Shown one piece after another: positions 19,261 through 26,598 of a DNA stretch of 64,000 nucleotides. The first letter of the stretch is position 1; every line of letters starts with the position of its first letter. Origin of the DNA: Prochlorococcus sp. AG-347-L21. GTDB lineage: Bacteria > Cyanobacteriota > Cyanobacteriia > PCC-6307 > Cyanobiaceae. The position numbers were made by a program, and so were the translations under genes. The DNA is taken from NCBI GenBank assembly GCA_003278875.1, contig QCCQ01000004.1, positions 1 through 64,000 of the forward strand. Reading direction: 5' to 3'. The notes under the pieces are model-generated. The model ran no database searches and had not been told where the DNA came from. It saw only the letters and a list, made by a program, of their open reading frames with translations.

Positions 19261-19878
19261 TTAAAGAAGCTCTTTTATCGTATTGATCCATTTATTTTGA
19301 TCATCCGAATTCTCTAAAATAATATCTGAGAATTTTCTTTTTTCTTCAAAACTTAATTGAAAATTTATCAATTCATATGCTTCTTTTTCGCTAATTTTAT
19401 CTCTTGTGATAAGTCTGTTTTTTTGTATTTCTTTAGGACATTTAACTAACCATATTTCACTGCAAATATCTTCAAATTTTGCTTCAAACAATAACGGAAT
19501 AGCCAATACTATAGTTTGATTATTGCTGTATTGACAGCATTCTTCTATCATTCTTTCTTTAATTAAAGGGTGAAGTAGTTTTTCAATCCATTCCTTGCTT
19601 TCTGAATGTTTAAAAATAATGTTCCTTAAAAGTTTTCTGTTTATTTCCCTTTCTGAATTGCTTTTATTATCAATAATTTTATTTCCGAAATAATCTAAAA
19701 TTTTCTTATATCCATATGTGTTTGGTTTGATTAATTCTCTTGAAAAATGATCTGCATCTAATATCGGTATGTTTTTATGTTTTCTTATGTAATTAGTTAT
19801 GGTTGTCTTCCCACTTGCAATACCTCCTGTTAAACCAATCCTTCTTTGGTTGTTTTTTAATTTTTTAAGAATATCCAT
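19261..19878 (-). CDS. coaE: Dephospho-CoA kinase
   Basis: The 205-aa protein has a Walker A loop in RIGLTGGIASGKTTITNY (near residue 13), the DADHFSRELI segment after the second strand, and LVKCPKEIQKNRLITRD in the lid region, all typical of CoaE. It phosphorylates dephospho-CoA, the last step of CoA synthesis. It is convergent with gatB (3 bases between stops) and divergent from argJ with a 76-base gap. Confidence 0.95.
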   Translation of the reverse strand: MDILKKLKNNQRRIGLTGGIASGKTTITNYIRKHKNIPILDADHFSRELIKPNTYGYKKILDYFGNKIIDNKSNSEREINRKLLRNIIFKHSESKEWIEKLLHPLIKERMIEECCQYSNNQTIVLAIPLLFEAKFEDICSEIWLVKCPKEIQKNRLITRDKISEKEAYELINFQLSFEEKRKFSDIILENSDDQNKWINTIKELL

Positions 19879-19954
19879 ATAATTAATAATAATCTAATTA
19901 CTTAGTTTCTTTAGTTTTAAAGAGTAGTTAGTATGAATTAAAATACCAAAAAGT

Positions 19955-21193
19955 TTGAGCCAGTTAGATTCCAATTGGTCGTTTGTTGATGACAGTAAGG
20001 TAACACCCAAGGGGTTTCTTTTTGCTGGGATATCTGCTGGTTTAAAAGCTTCTAATAAAAAAGATTTAGCACTAATACTCGCTCCAGAAGGAAGCATTTT
20101 TAGTGGGATGTTTACCCAATCAATTGTTCGAGCTTCTTGTGTGGATATTTGTGAGGAAAGGATTAAAACAACTTCAGGTTTTGTGAGAGCAATATTAATT
20201 AATTCTGGTCAAGCAAATGCATGTACAGGAAATCTTGGCATTCAACATTTTCAAATTGCTACAGGAAAGATTGCGGAACTTTTAGGAATAAAAGAAGAAG
20301 AAGTTTTAATGTGCTCAACTGGTGTAATTGGTGTTCCAATACAAATAAATGATTTAGTAAAAAATTTACCCAATTTAGTTAGTGATTTAAAGGGCAATAA
20401 TTTTGCAAATGCAGCAGAAGCAATTTTAACTACTGATTTGACTTTGAAAAAAGTGTCAATAGAGACGATTATTCATGGTAGAAAAATAAAAATAGCAGGA
20501 TTTGCAAAAGGTTCAGGAATGATTTACCCCAACATGGCTACAATGCTTGCTTTTCTAGCCTGTGATGCGGGTATTCAAAAAGAAGAATGGGACAAAATGA
20601 TTGCCATTGCGGTTCAAAAATCTTTTAATGCAATATCAGTTGATGGAGAGACAAGCACAAATGATTCTTTTGTTGGAATAAATGCAGGAGAGAAAATTGA
20701 AAAAAGGTTTTTTCCAATTATCCAACAAGGGATTGATATCGTATGTCAGAACTTGGCAAAAAATATTGCAAGGGATGGAGAGGGAGCAAATTGTTTATTA
20801 GAAGTTTTGGTTCAAGGAGCAAAAAATACAGATGATGCAATTATGATCGCGAAATCTATTTGTAATTCTGCCTTGGTAAAAACTGCGATACATGGTTGTG
20901 ATCCAAATTGGGGACGAATCATTTCTGCTGCAGGTAATTCTGGAGTTAAATTTAATTTAAATGAAGTTGACTTGTATATAGGAAACGCCCGCATTTTGGA
21001 AAAAGGCAAGTTAAATAAATATGATCCACAAAAAGTTACAGACTATATTAAGTCCAGAATGAAAGGTAGATATTTGGTAGATGATATTGTAAAAATTTTG
21101 ATTAATCTAAATTCTGGCGAATCGAAAGGCACAGCTTGGGGGTGCGATCTTTCTAAAAAATATGTTGAAATAAATAGCGAATATACTACTTAA
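19955..21193 (+). CDS. argJ: Arginine biosynthesis bifunctional protein ArgJ
   Basis: The 412-aa product starts at TTG (19955). It contains the self-cleavage region KGSGMIYPNMATMLAFL, where the bond before the Thr of A-T-M-L is cut to give alpha and beta chains and the nucleophilic Thr. The C-terminal part ends TAWGCDLSKKYVEINSEY, typical for ArgJ. It recycles the acetyl group from N-acetylornithine to glutamate (and may also acetylate glutamate from acetyl-CoA). Its stop overlaps the end of the convergent small membrane-protein gene by 8 bases. Confidence 0.96.
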   Translation: MSQLDSNWSFVDDSKVTPKGFLFAGISAGLKASNKKDLALILAPEGSIFSGMFTQSIVRASCVDICEERIKTTSGFVRAILINSGQANACTGNLGIQHFQIATGKIAELLGIKEEEVLMCSTGVIGVPIQINDLVKNLPNLVSDLKGNNFANAAEAILTTDLTLKKVSIETIIHGRKIKIAGFAKGSGMIYPNMATMLAFLACDAGIQKEEWDKMIAIAVQKSFNAISVDGETSTNDSFVGINAGEKIEKRFFPIIQQGIDIVCQNLAKNIARDGEGANCLLEVLVQGAKNTDDAIMIAKSICNSALVKTAIHGCDPNWGRIISAAGNSGVKFNLNEVDLYIGNARILEKGKLNKYDPQKVTDYIKSRMKGRYLVDDIVKILINLNSGESKGTAWGCDLSKKYVEINSEYTT

Positions 21194-21431
21194 GTTTTAG
21201 TAAATCTAATGGAAAATATTCATTAATATAGAGAAACAGTATTGTTAAAGTTCCAATTACAGAGCCTATAAAACCTCCAAAAAAATTAACTAATAATCCA
21301 GATTGTCTAATTATTGCTTCTTCTTTTTTTTCTTCTTCTTCAAAATTAGGAGATTCAACTACTTTTAAGCGCTTATTGGTTGTTGGTTGTTTAAGTTGTT
21401 GGTGTCGGATGAGGGCTTCGAAATCAGGCAT
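21186..21431 (-). CDS. Small single-pass membrane protein overlapping parA end
   Basis: The ATG at 21431 gives 81 aa (an upstream in-frame start at 21455 adds 8 residues). Residues 1-27 are basic, about 28-45 very acidic (SPNFEEEEKKEE), and about 50-72 form one hydrophobic segment (LLVNFFGGFIGSVIGTLTIL). The first 67 bases lie inside the 3' end of the ParA-like gene in another frame, so translation is probably coupled. I recognise no family. The arrangement suggests a membrane-anchored partner of the ParA ATPase, which is inference. Confidence 0.7.
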   Translation of the reverse strand: MPDFEALIRHQQLKQPTTNKRLKVVESPNFEEEEKKEEAIIRQSGLLVNFFGGFIGSVIGTLTILFLYINEYFPLDLLKLK

Positions 21432-22036
21432 GGAATTTGTGAGGCAATTGAACAATAAGCAGACCAGCCCGTCATTCGACGAGGATCTGACCTGCCTAGA
21501 TCGTCTACAGCTTCAAATACAGCATTGCCAGAGGCTTCTGCTTTATCAAATGCTGAGAGTAAAGGTATAAATGTATCAAAAACATATAAACCAAAATTTT
21601 CTAGAGCTGCTTTGGCTTGTTGCGCTGCTTTTTGCTGTCTAAAATCAACTTTTACTATTACTACAGCATGGTTAACTTTTAAGTTGCTTAATAAATTAGC
21701 TAGTTCAACAGTTAATTCTACTGATCTTGCTTTTGCAGTTGTAGGCAAGATAACTAAATCTGAACCATACGCTAAGTGTTTAAGTTCTTCTTGATCACTG
21801 CTAGCCTGGCCATCAGTTATTACAATTTCTGATGATCTTGATGCTTTAGCAGCTGAACTGACGGGGAAAACTGGAAATGGAAGATTGCCTCTTGATGCGT
21901 ATGCTAAAGCAGATCTATTCTTGTCGGCATCGACTATGCAAACTTTTTTACCTTCAGAATGCCAAACACTTGCAAGGTGAATACTTGTACAGGTCTTGGC
22001 AACCCCCCCTTTTTGTCCGCAAACGGTAATGAACAA
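21365..22036 (-). CDS. ParA/Soj-family ATPase, orphan
   Basis: The 223-aa protein begins with the deviant Walker A motif of the ParA/MinD group, CGQKGGVAKTCTSIHLA (near residue 6), with the signature lysine K9. IVDADKNRSA follows (Walker A', residues 34-43), and the Walker B-like strand is IVITDG. Such ATPases form ATP-dependent dimers that move plasmids, chromosomes or large complexes such as carboxysomes over DNA or membrane. No parB, parS-like cluster or minCDE is beside it, so the cargo is unknown. The next gene, overlapping its end, encodes a small membrane protein. Confidence 0.88.
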   Translation of the reverse strand: MFITVCGQKGGVAKTCTSIHLASVWHSEGKKVCIVDADKNRSALAYASRGNLPFPVFPVSSAAKASRSSEIVITDGQASSDQEELKHLAYGSDLVILPTTAKARSVELTVELANLLSNLKVNHAVVIVKVDFRQQKAAQQAKAALENFGLYVFDTFIPLLSAFDKAEASGNAVFEAVDDLGRSDPRRMTGWSAYCSIASQIPCLISKPSSDTNNLNNQQPISA

Positions 22037-22185
22037 TTTTTTATTTTTATTTCTCTTACTTTGGAGAATAATTTCTTAATGTCAAGAGAAACTGATTTTT
22101 AATGCTTTAAAACTTATTTTTTGAAATATTTAAAGAAGTTAATATTTTTAGATAACCTTATAAAGTTCCTTATTTAAATTGGCTA

Positions 22186-23148
22186 GTGAAGAAAAGAATT
22201 GGATTAGGTACGTGGTCTTGGGGGAATAAGCTTTTCTGGAATTACCAATCTAGAAATGACGATGTTTTACGTGAGACATATGATGAAGCGTTACGAAGAG
22301 GTTTCGATCTAATTGATACCGCAGATTCTTACGGTACTGGGAATCTTCAGGGCAGAAGTGAATTGTTGATAGGAAAATTTTTACTAAATACTCCTTCAGC
22401 AAAGAAAAAAAGAATTCAAGTAGCAACCAAACTTGCACCTTATCCCTGGAGAATAGGTAACAGAGGCTTTAATAAACCTTTTTTGAAAAGTTTAGAGAGA
22501 CTTAATAACAAATTAGATATAGTGCAATTACATTGGTCAACTGCAAAATACAATCCTTGGCAGGAATTAGGGCTGTTGAATAATCTTTGCGATTTAAAAG
22601 ATGAAGGCTTTAATTTTCAAATAGGCTTATCAAATATAGGCCCTAAAAGATTGATGAAATTAATTAATTTTTTAGCAAAAAGAAATCAGAACCTAAAGAG
22701 TGTTCAAATACAGTTTTCTTTGCTTGCTCCCGATTTAGGAAAACAATATCAGGTAAAAAAAATTTGCGATGAAAATAATATTGATTTCTTTGCTTATAGT
22801 CCTTTGTCCTTTGGAATACTTTGTATTGATCCAGATAAAGAAGAAAATAAAGAAAAAAGTTTTATTCGTAATTCCTTATTTGAAAACTATAAAAAACCAA
22901 CATATGAATTGCGGAGGTGTCTAAAAAGAATTGCGCATCAAAGATCAGTTTCCCAAGCGCAAGTAGCAATTAATTGGTGTTGTTATCAAGGAACTATTCC
23001 ACTTGTTGGAATGCGAAAAAAATCTCAAGTTATAGATGTATCTAATGTATTTAATTGGAATTTAAGAAAAAATGAATTTAAAGTACTTCAGGAAGTTTCA
23101 AAAAAATGTTTAAAAAAAATGCCGAAAAATCCTTTTTCGAGTAATTAA
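22186..23148 (+). CDS. Aldo/keto reductase family protein
   Basis: The 320-aa protein (GTG start) has the AKR TIM-barrel signatures: FDLIDTADSYG with catalytic Asp and Tyr, VATKLAP with the catalytic Lys, and IVQLHWS with the active-site His. Near the C-terminus, IPLVGMRKKSQVIDV fits the NADP-binding region. The family reduces aldehydes and ketones with NADPH, and the substrate is unknown. It is divergent from the ParA gene with about 150 bases between starts. Confidence 0.92.
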   Translation: MKKRIGLGTWSWGNKLFWNYQSRNDDVLRETYDEALRRGFDLIDTADSYGTGNLQGRSELLIGKFLLNTPSAKKKRIQVATKLAPYPWRIGNRGFNKPFLKSLERLNNKLDIVQLHWSTAKYNPWQELGLLNNLCDLKDEGFNFQIGLSNIGPKRLMKLINFLAKRNQNLKSVQIQFSLLAPDLGKQYQVKKICDENNIDFFAYSPLSFGILCIDPDKEENKEKSFIRNSLFENYKKPTYELRRCLKRIAHQRSVSQAQVAINWCCYQGTIPLVGMRKKSQVIDVSNVFNWNLRKNEFKVLQEVSKKCLKKMPKNPFSSN

Positions 23149-23156
23149 TTAAATTT

Positions 23157-23294
23157 TTAGCTAGATATTTTCTTATTTTTTTTGATTTGATAACCACTAT
23201 TCCATAGTTCATTGGGAAATTTTTCACCAGTGAATCTAATAACTTTTGGTTTGAGATTTATTATCAAGTCATTTAGTTTTTTATTAGATTCCAT
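23157..23294 (-). CDS. Small basic protein, 45 aa
   Basis: ATG 23294 opens a 45-codon frame ending at TAA 23157, 8 bases from the stop of the convergent aldo/keto reductase. The product is Lys/Asn-rich and soluble, with the segment IRFTGEKFPNELWNSGYQI and no membrane stretch. It is located downstream of ssrA on the same strand. No family is recognised. The Trp/Pro/Gly content is unlike noncoding AT-rich sequence, which supports a real gene. Confidence 0.5.
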   Translation of the reverse strand: MESNKKLNDLIINLKPKVIRFTGEKFPNELWNSGYQIKKNKKISS

Positions 23295-23444
23295 TTTGCA
23301 AGATTGGATTTCTTAATAAGATAAATTAATTTAAAACTTATCTTCTCAGTATTTATACTTATAAAATTAAAAAAATTCTTTTTAATACAAGTAATTGCAG
23401 CAATATTTACACACTCATAAATTATCTACTACAACTTCTTAGTT

Positions 23445-23474
23445 ATTTAAAAAAGTGGAGTCCTTCCAGACTCC
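23445..23474 (-). terminator. Intrinsic terminator or terminal hairpin of ssrA
   Basis: On the minus strand GGAGTC, a six-base loop and GACTCC form a perfect 6-bp stem, followed within two bases by a run of six T. It directly follows the tmRNA coding half and may serve both as its 3'-terminal helix and as the terminator. Confidence 0.7.
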
Positions 23475-23715
23475 TCGTATCATTTGGTTGATAAGGCTGA
23501 TATAACCCCATCTCCTTATGGATCAAGCAGCAACTGGTGCTGTTTGACGGGAGAAACTAACGATTTTGTTAGCATTTGTGTTTTTGCTCTAACCGAGCCG
23601 GCTTCAGTCACCTTCCTTATGCCCCGTCGAAACCATTACAACCCCAAATAGTGGAGTTGAGCGGAATCGAACCGCTGTCCGAAACATCGGTTGAGATCAC
23701 CTAGTCCAATTGGAC
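23455..23715 (-). ncRNA. ssrA: tmRNA, permuted two-piece form
   Basis: On the minus strand the acceptor half comes first: a T-arm and 3' end (around 23649-23690, with GGTTCGATTCC). A 3-10 base spacer follows, then the coding half starting GGGGTTGTAATGG at 23645. The ends pair as GGGGUUG with CAACUCC to form the acceptor stem, with CCA not encoded. The tag is read from 23573 to 23523 as ANKIVSFSRQTAPVAA then TGA. This permuted, two-molecule tmRNA is known for picocyanobacteria and rescues stalled ribosomes. The outer limits are approximate. Confidence 0.95.
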
Positions 23716-23775
23716 ATTTATATTCTGACAGGCAAAATGGTTATTGAATAGTTTTTTTACTAAGTTTTATCGTAT

Positions 23776-24900
23776 ATGAATGTAGTGGCATCATCTCCGG
23801 AGGGACTAGAGAAATCTTTAGCATATGAAATTTCAAATCTAGGCGGCTTTAATATTAATACTTATAAAAGATTTATTAATTTTGAATGTGATTTTGAAAC
23901 TTTTTATAGAGTTCATTTCTATTCCAGATTAGCGTTTCGTTTTTATAGAGAAATTGCAAGTTTTAATTGCTATGACAAGCAATCTTTATATGCGGGGGTT
24001 AGAGATTCATTTGATTGGTTAAATTGGTTGCACTTTGATAAAACGTTTAATGTTCAAGTGACTGGGAGAACATCTTCTTTAAGTCATACTCATTTCACTG
24101 CTCTTGAAGTAAAAAATTCTATAACTGATTTGCAACAGGCAGTTTGGAATAAAAGATCAAATATTTCTCTAGCTAATCCTGATTTTATAATTCATCTGCA
24201 TTTAAATAATAATAAAGCAATTCTCAGTCTTCAAAGCAGCGTTGAAAGTTTACACAAAAGAGGCTATAGACCCGCAGTTGGAAATGCTCCATTAAAAGAA
24301 AATTTAGCTTCTGGATTGATAAATATGACTCAATGGAATGGCAAAGTTCCATTAATAGATTTTATGTGCGGCTCGGGAACTTTTTTAATTGAGGCAGTCA
24401 ACCAATACCTTGGAGTTCCTATAAATATTGATCAAGTATATCTTTTTGAGAATTGGTTGGACTTTAGGAAAGATATTTATCTTAATGAAAAAAATAAGGC
24501 AAAAAATAAAATTATAAATTATGAAAAATTGCCAACAATAATAGGATGTGAAATTAATAAAAAGGTTTTTGAGCAGGCGAATGTAAACATATCATTAGCT
24601 GGACTAGAAAATTATATTGAGCTTATAAATAATGATTTTTTAGCACTCCAATTAAGTTGCACACCTGGGATAATTATATGTAATCCTCCATACGGCAAAA
24701 AATTAGGCGATGAAAATGAATTGATTTATTTATATGAACAAATGGGAATCTTCCTAAAGAATAATTTTTCAGGTTGGGAATTTTGGTTGTTAAGTGGAAA
24801 TCCAAAACTAACAAAATATTTGAAAATGAAATCTTCATTGAAAATTCCTGTTAGTAATGGGGGAATAGATTGTAGATGGATAAAGTATTTAATAAGGTAA
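23776..24900 (+). CDS. THUMP-domain RNA methyltransferase, RlmL-like
   Basis: The 374-aa protein has an N-terminal ferredoxin-like/THUMP region (about 1-160, including HTHFTALEVKNSI), then a Rossmann-type SAM methyltransferase domain with the SAM loop DFMCGSGTFLIEA (near 197-209) and catalytic motif IICNPPYGKKLG (near 296). The NPPY motif marks an amino methyltransferase acting on guanine or adenine. The layout matches the N-terminal half of E. coli RlmL, which makes m2G2445 in 23S rRNA. The exact target is inferred. Confidence 0.87.
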   Translation: MNVVASSPEGLEKSLAYEISNLGGFNINTYKRFINFECDFETFYRVHFYSRLAFRFYREIASFNCYDKQSLYAGVRDSFDWLNWLHFDKTFNVQVTGRTSSLSHTHFTALEVKNSITDLQQAVWNKRSNISLANPDFIIHLHLNNNKAILSLQSSVESLHKRGYRPAVGNAPLKENLASGLINMTQWNGKVPLIDFMCGSGTFLIEAVNQYLGVPINIDQVYLFENWLDFRKDIYLNEKNKAKNKIINYEKLPTIIGCEINKKVFEQANVNISLAGLENYIELINNDFLALQLSCTPGIIICNPPYGKKLGDENELIYLYEQMGIFLKNNFSGWEFWLLSGNPKLTKYLKMKSSLKIPVSNGGIDCRWIKYLIR

Positions 24901-24901
24901 T

Positions 24902-25303
24902 TTATTTTTTGCCTAAAACCGCTTTTGTTGTCTTGCCTAAACCCTCTAATGTTTGAGGAAGATATGGTCCTTTGGCTAATTTTCCTCCAAGTTTTAAACT
25001 TAAGCCTGCAAGAACTAAATCGATAAATATTATGAATAATAAATTATATTCAATATTCCAATTATTATATTTTGTTAGAAAAAGGTAGAAAATAATATGG
25101 ATGCAAATTAGTACTAATAATAATAATGTGCTGCCAATTGCCAAAAATATTCCACCACTAATCAATCTTCTTTTTTCTCTATCTACTTCTTGAAGAGCTA
25201 TTCTTACATGCAAATCCATAACTGAACTTGCAATCGCTGAAATTCTGGAGGCGGTATTTGCAAAGTTTTTATTTTTTGATTTTTCCATATTATTTTCTAC
25301 CAC
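24902..25303 (-). CDS. Phage holin superfamily III / YqjE-like membrane protein
   Basis: The 133-aa product has a polar N-terminus (ASRISAIASSVMDLHVRIALQEVDREKRRL) typical of this family, two hydrophobic segments (about residues 52-76 and 86-106) and a short tail. It resembles the Phage_holin_3_6 / YqjE family of inner-membrane proteins of unknown function. Despite the name there is no sign of a prophage. Its start overlaps the end of the upstream DUF883-like gene by 14 bases, so the two are probably translated together. The stop lies 1 base from the convergent methyltransferase stop. Confidence 0.72.
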   Translation of the reverse strand: MVENNMEKSKNKNFANTASRISAIASSVMDLHVRIALQEVDREKRRLISGGIFLAIGSTLLLLVLICIHIIFYLFLTKYNNWNIEYNLLFIIFIDLVLAGLSLKLGGKLAKGPYLPQTLEGLGKTTKAVLGKK

Positions 25304-25751
25304 TGTTTAGGAGCGTTCCTATTAGTAAACCAATACCAGCCGCAATAGCAATAGATAATAATGGTTTTTTTCTTATAGGACTTTCTATTTTTGGTCTAAG
25401 TGTATTGTTAAGTTCTTCTAATAATTCTTCTAATTGACTTTCTATAGGCTCAATTTTTTCTGATATTTCCCAATTGTTTTCTCTTATTGAATCAATTATT
25501 TCAAATAGTTGGCTTTTTATTCTTATTGCTGAGGTTCCACTATGGCTTGCTATTACTTCAACTAAATCGTCAATACTCCCTTTTGTGGCTTCAAGGGTTT
25601 GTTGTGCAATGTTAGGCCATTTTTCTTTTATTAAAGGTATTAAACTGTCAATTTTTTCGAGTAACCACTTTTCCGAGAGAACCTCTCTTTCAGGAAGATT
25701 AGAGTTATCTTCTTTATCTTCTACTTCTTTGGGAGGATGGTAAGTCTCCAT
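25290..25751 (-). CDS. DUF883/ElaB-YqjD-like tail-anchored protein
   Basis: The 153-aa protein has a long charged helical part (residues about 1-125, with Glu/Leu-rich heptads such as IESQLEELLEELNNTL) and a C-terminal glycine-rich membrane segment, PLLSIAIAAGIGLLIGTLL, ending in a basic tail. That ending is the hallmark of ElaB/YqjD proteins, tail-anchored and in E. coli able to bind ribosomes. The adjacent YqjE-like gene gives the same pair order as the E. coli yqjD-yqjE operon. Homology is judged from pattern only. Confidence 0.6.
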   Translation of the reverse strand: METYHPPKEVEDKEDNSNLPEREVLSEKWLLEKIDSLIPLIKEKWPNIAQQTLEATKGSIDDLVEVIASHSGTSAIRIKSQLFEIIDSIRENNWEISEKIEPIESQLEELLEELNNTLRPKIESPIRKKPLLSIAIAAGIGLLIGTLLNSGRK

Positions 25752-25920
25752 TATTAAACTTATTTACTTTAAGATTAGACCCTATTTTCTTAATTTGGAA
25801 CCCTTATCTAAATAATTGTGGGATTTATATAAAATAAAAACATATAAAAGTTTATTTACATTTTATTTATCTACTCTGTTCTGTAAGAAGCTTTTGTTAA
25901 GCTATTACTGGAATTATTAA

Positions 25921-26076
25921 ATGAGTTTAAATTTCATCATGGATATTACATTTGCATCATTAATTTTTGCATCTCGCACAATCCCTACAGATTTTGGATT
26001 AGTAGCTGCAGCTATCGCTGGAGCTGGAAGTTTGCTATTCATCGCTTTAAGATTTGTTCCTGATGCAGGTAATTAA
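25921..26076 (+). CDS. Small single-pass membrane protein, photosystem-subunit-like size
   Basis: ATG 25921 gives 51 aa (a second ATG at 25939 gives 45). The N-terminal half is moderately hydrophobic. The core is one transmembrane segment rich in Ala and Gly (GLVAAAIAGAGSLLFIAL), followed by RFVPDAGN at the end. Size and shape are those of low-molecular-mass photosystem or NDH-1 subunits, but I cannot match it to psbK, psbY, psb30 or petN by eye. It stands alone between a divergent gene and the next plus-strand gene, so it should have its own promoter in the 169 bases upstream. Confidence 0.7.
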   Translation: MSLNFIMDITFASLIFASRTIPTDFGLVAAAIAGAGSLLFIALRFVPDAGN

Positions 26077-26159
26077 ATAAAAGGGACCATCTTTAAGAAA
26101 AAATATCTTTATCTAAACTTTGTTTTGCAAAAAGATTTAATTTATTTATCAAATACATA

Positions 26160-26522
26160 ATGGATAAATGGGTTTTGCTGGAACATGAAGTTTATAATGC
26201 TAAGTCTAAAGATATTCATTATGATTTTCTTGTTGAAAATGGAATAGATTGTTTAACTTGGAAATTTTTAAAACTACCTTTATTAAATCAATCTTCTATA
26301 GAAATTTCTAAGCAGCCAAATCATAGACTTATATGGCTATCCAGGATAGAACATGAACTTTCTGATAATAGAGGTTTTGTAAAAAGAATTGATCATGGAA
26401 TATTTAAAAACGTTTCTACAGACTTGGACTCTGAAAATTATCGATTCATTTTGGATGGTGAACTTCTTTATGGCTTGTTTGAAATTTCGGCTAATTCTTG
26501 TAGATTGAGCAAAAGTTATTAA
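26160..26522 (+). CDS. Solo LigD 3'-phosphoesterase-like domain protein (degenerate)
   Basis: The 120-aa product resembles the phosphoesterase (PE) domain of bacterial DNA ligase D. H20-Y21-D22 aligns with the HYD motif, RIEHEL (H65) with the E-D-H-P motif, and VKRIDHGIF (78-80) with the V-x-x-W-D-x-G-x-W strand. The Arg following HYD is Leu24 here, and the Tyr after the second His is Asp69, so two catalytic residues appear lost. In LigD this domain trims 3' ends during end joining. A catalytic role here is doubtful and nucleic-acid binding is possible. It lies 76 bases upstream of smc on the same strand. Confidence 0.5.
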   Translation: MDKWVLLEHEVYNAKSKDIHYDFLVENGIDCLTWKFLKLPLLNQSSIEISKQPNHRLIWLSRIEHELSDNRGFVKRIDHGIFKNVSTDLDSENYRFILDGELLYGLFEISANSCRLSKSY

Positions 26523-26598
26523 TATTCATTTATAAATAAACGTAATATTCCTATTGAGAATTTTTGCAAATTAGTTATTCTTATTTAGCTATTGAGAC

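Noticed and set aside
21365..22036. Carboxysome-positioning McdA
   Set aside because: No carboxysome genes or mcdB are nearby. The signature is common to all ParA-type ATPases.
24902..25303. Prophage holin
   Set aside because: The family name includes holin, but there are no phage genes nearby and the pair with a DUF883-like gene fits a cellular membrane-protein operon.
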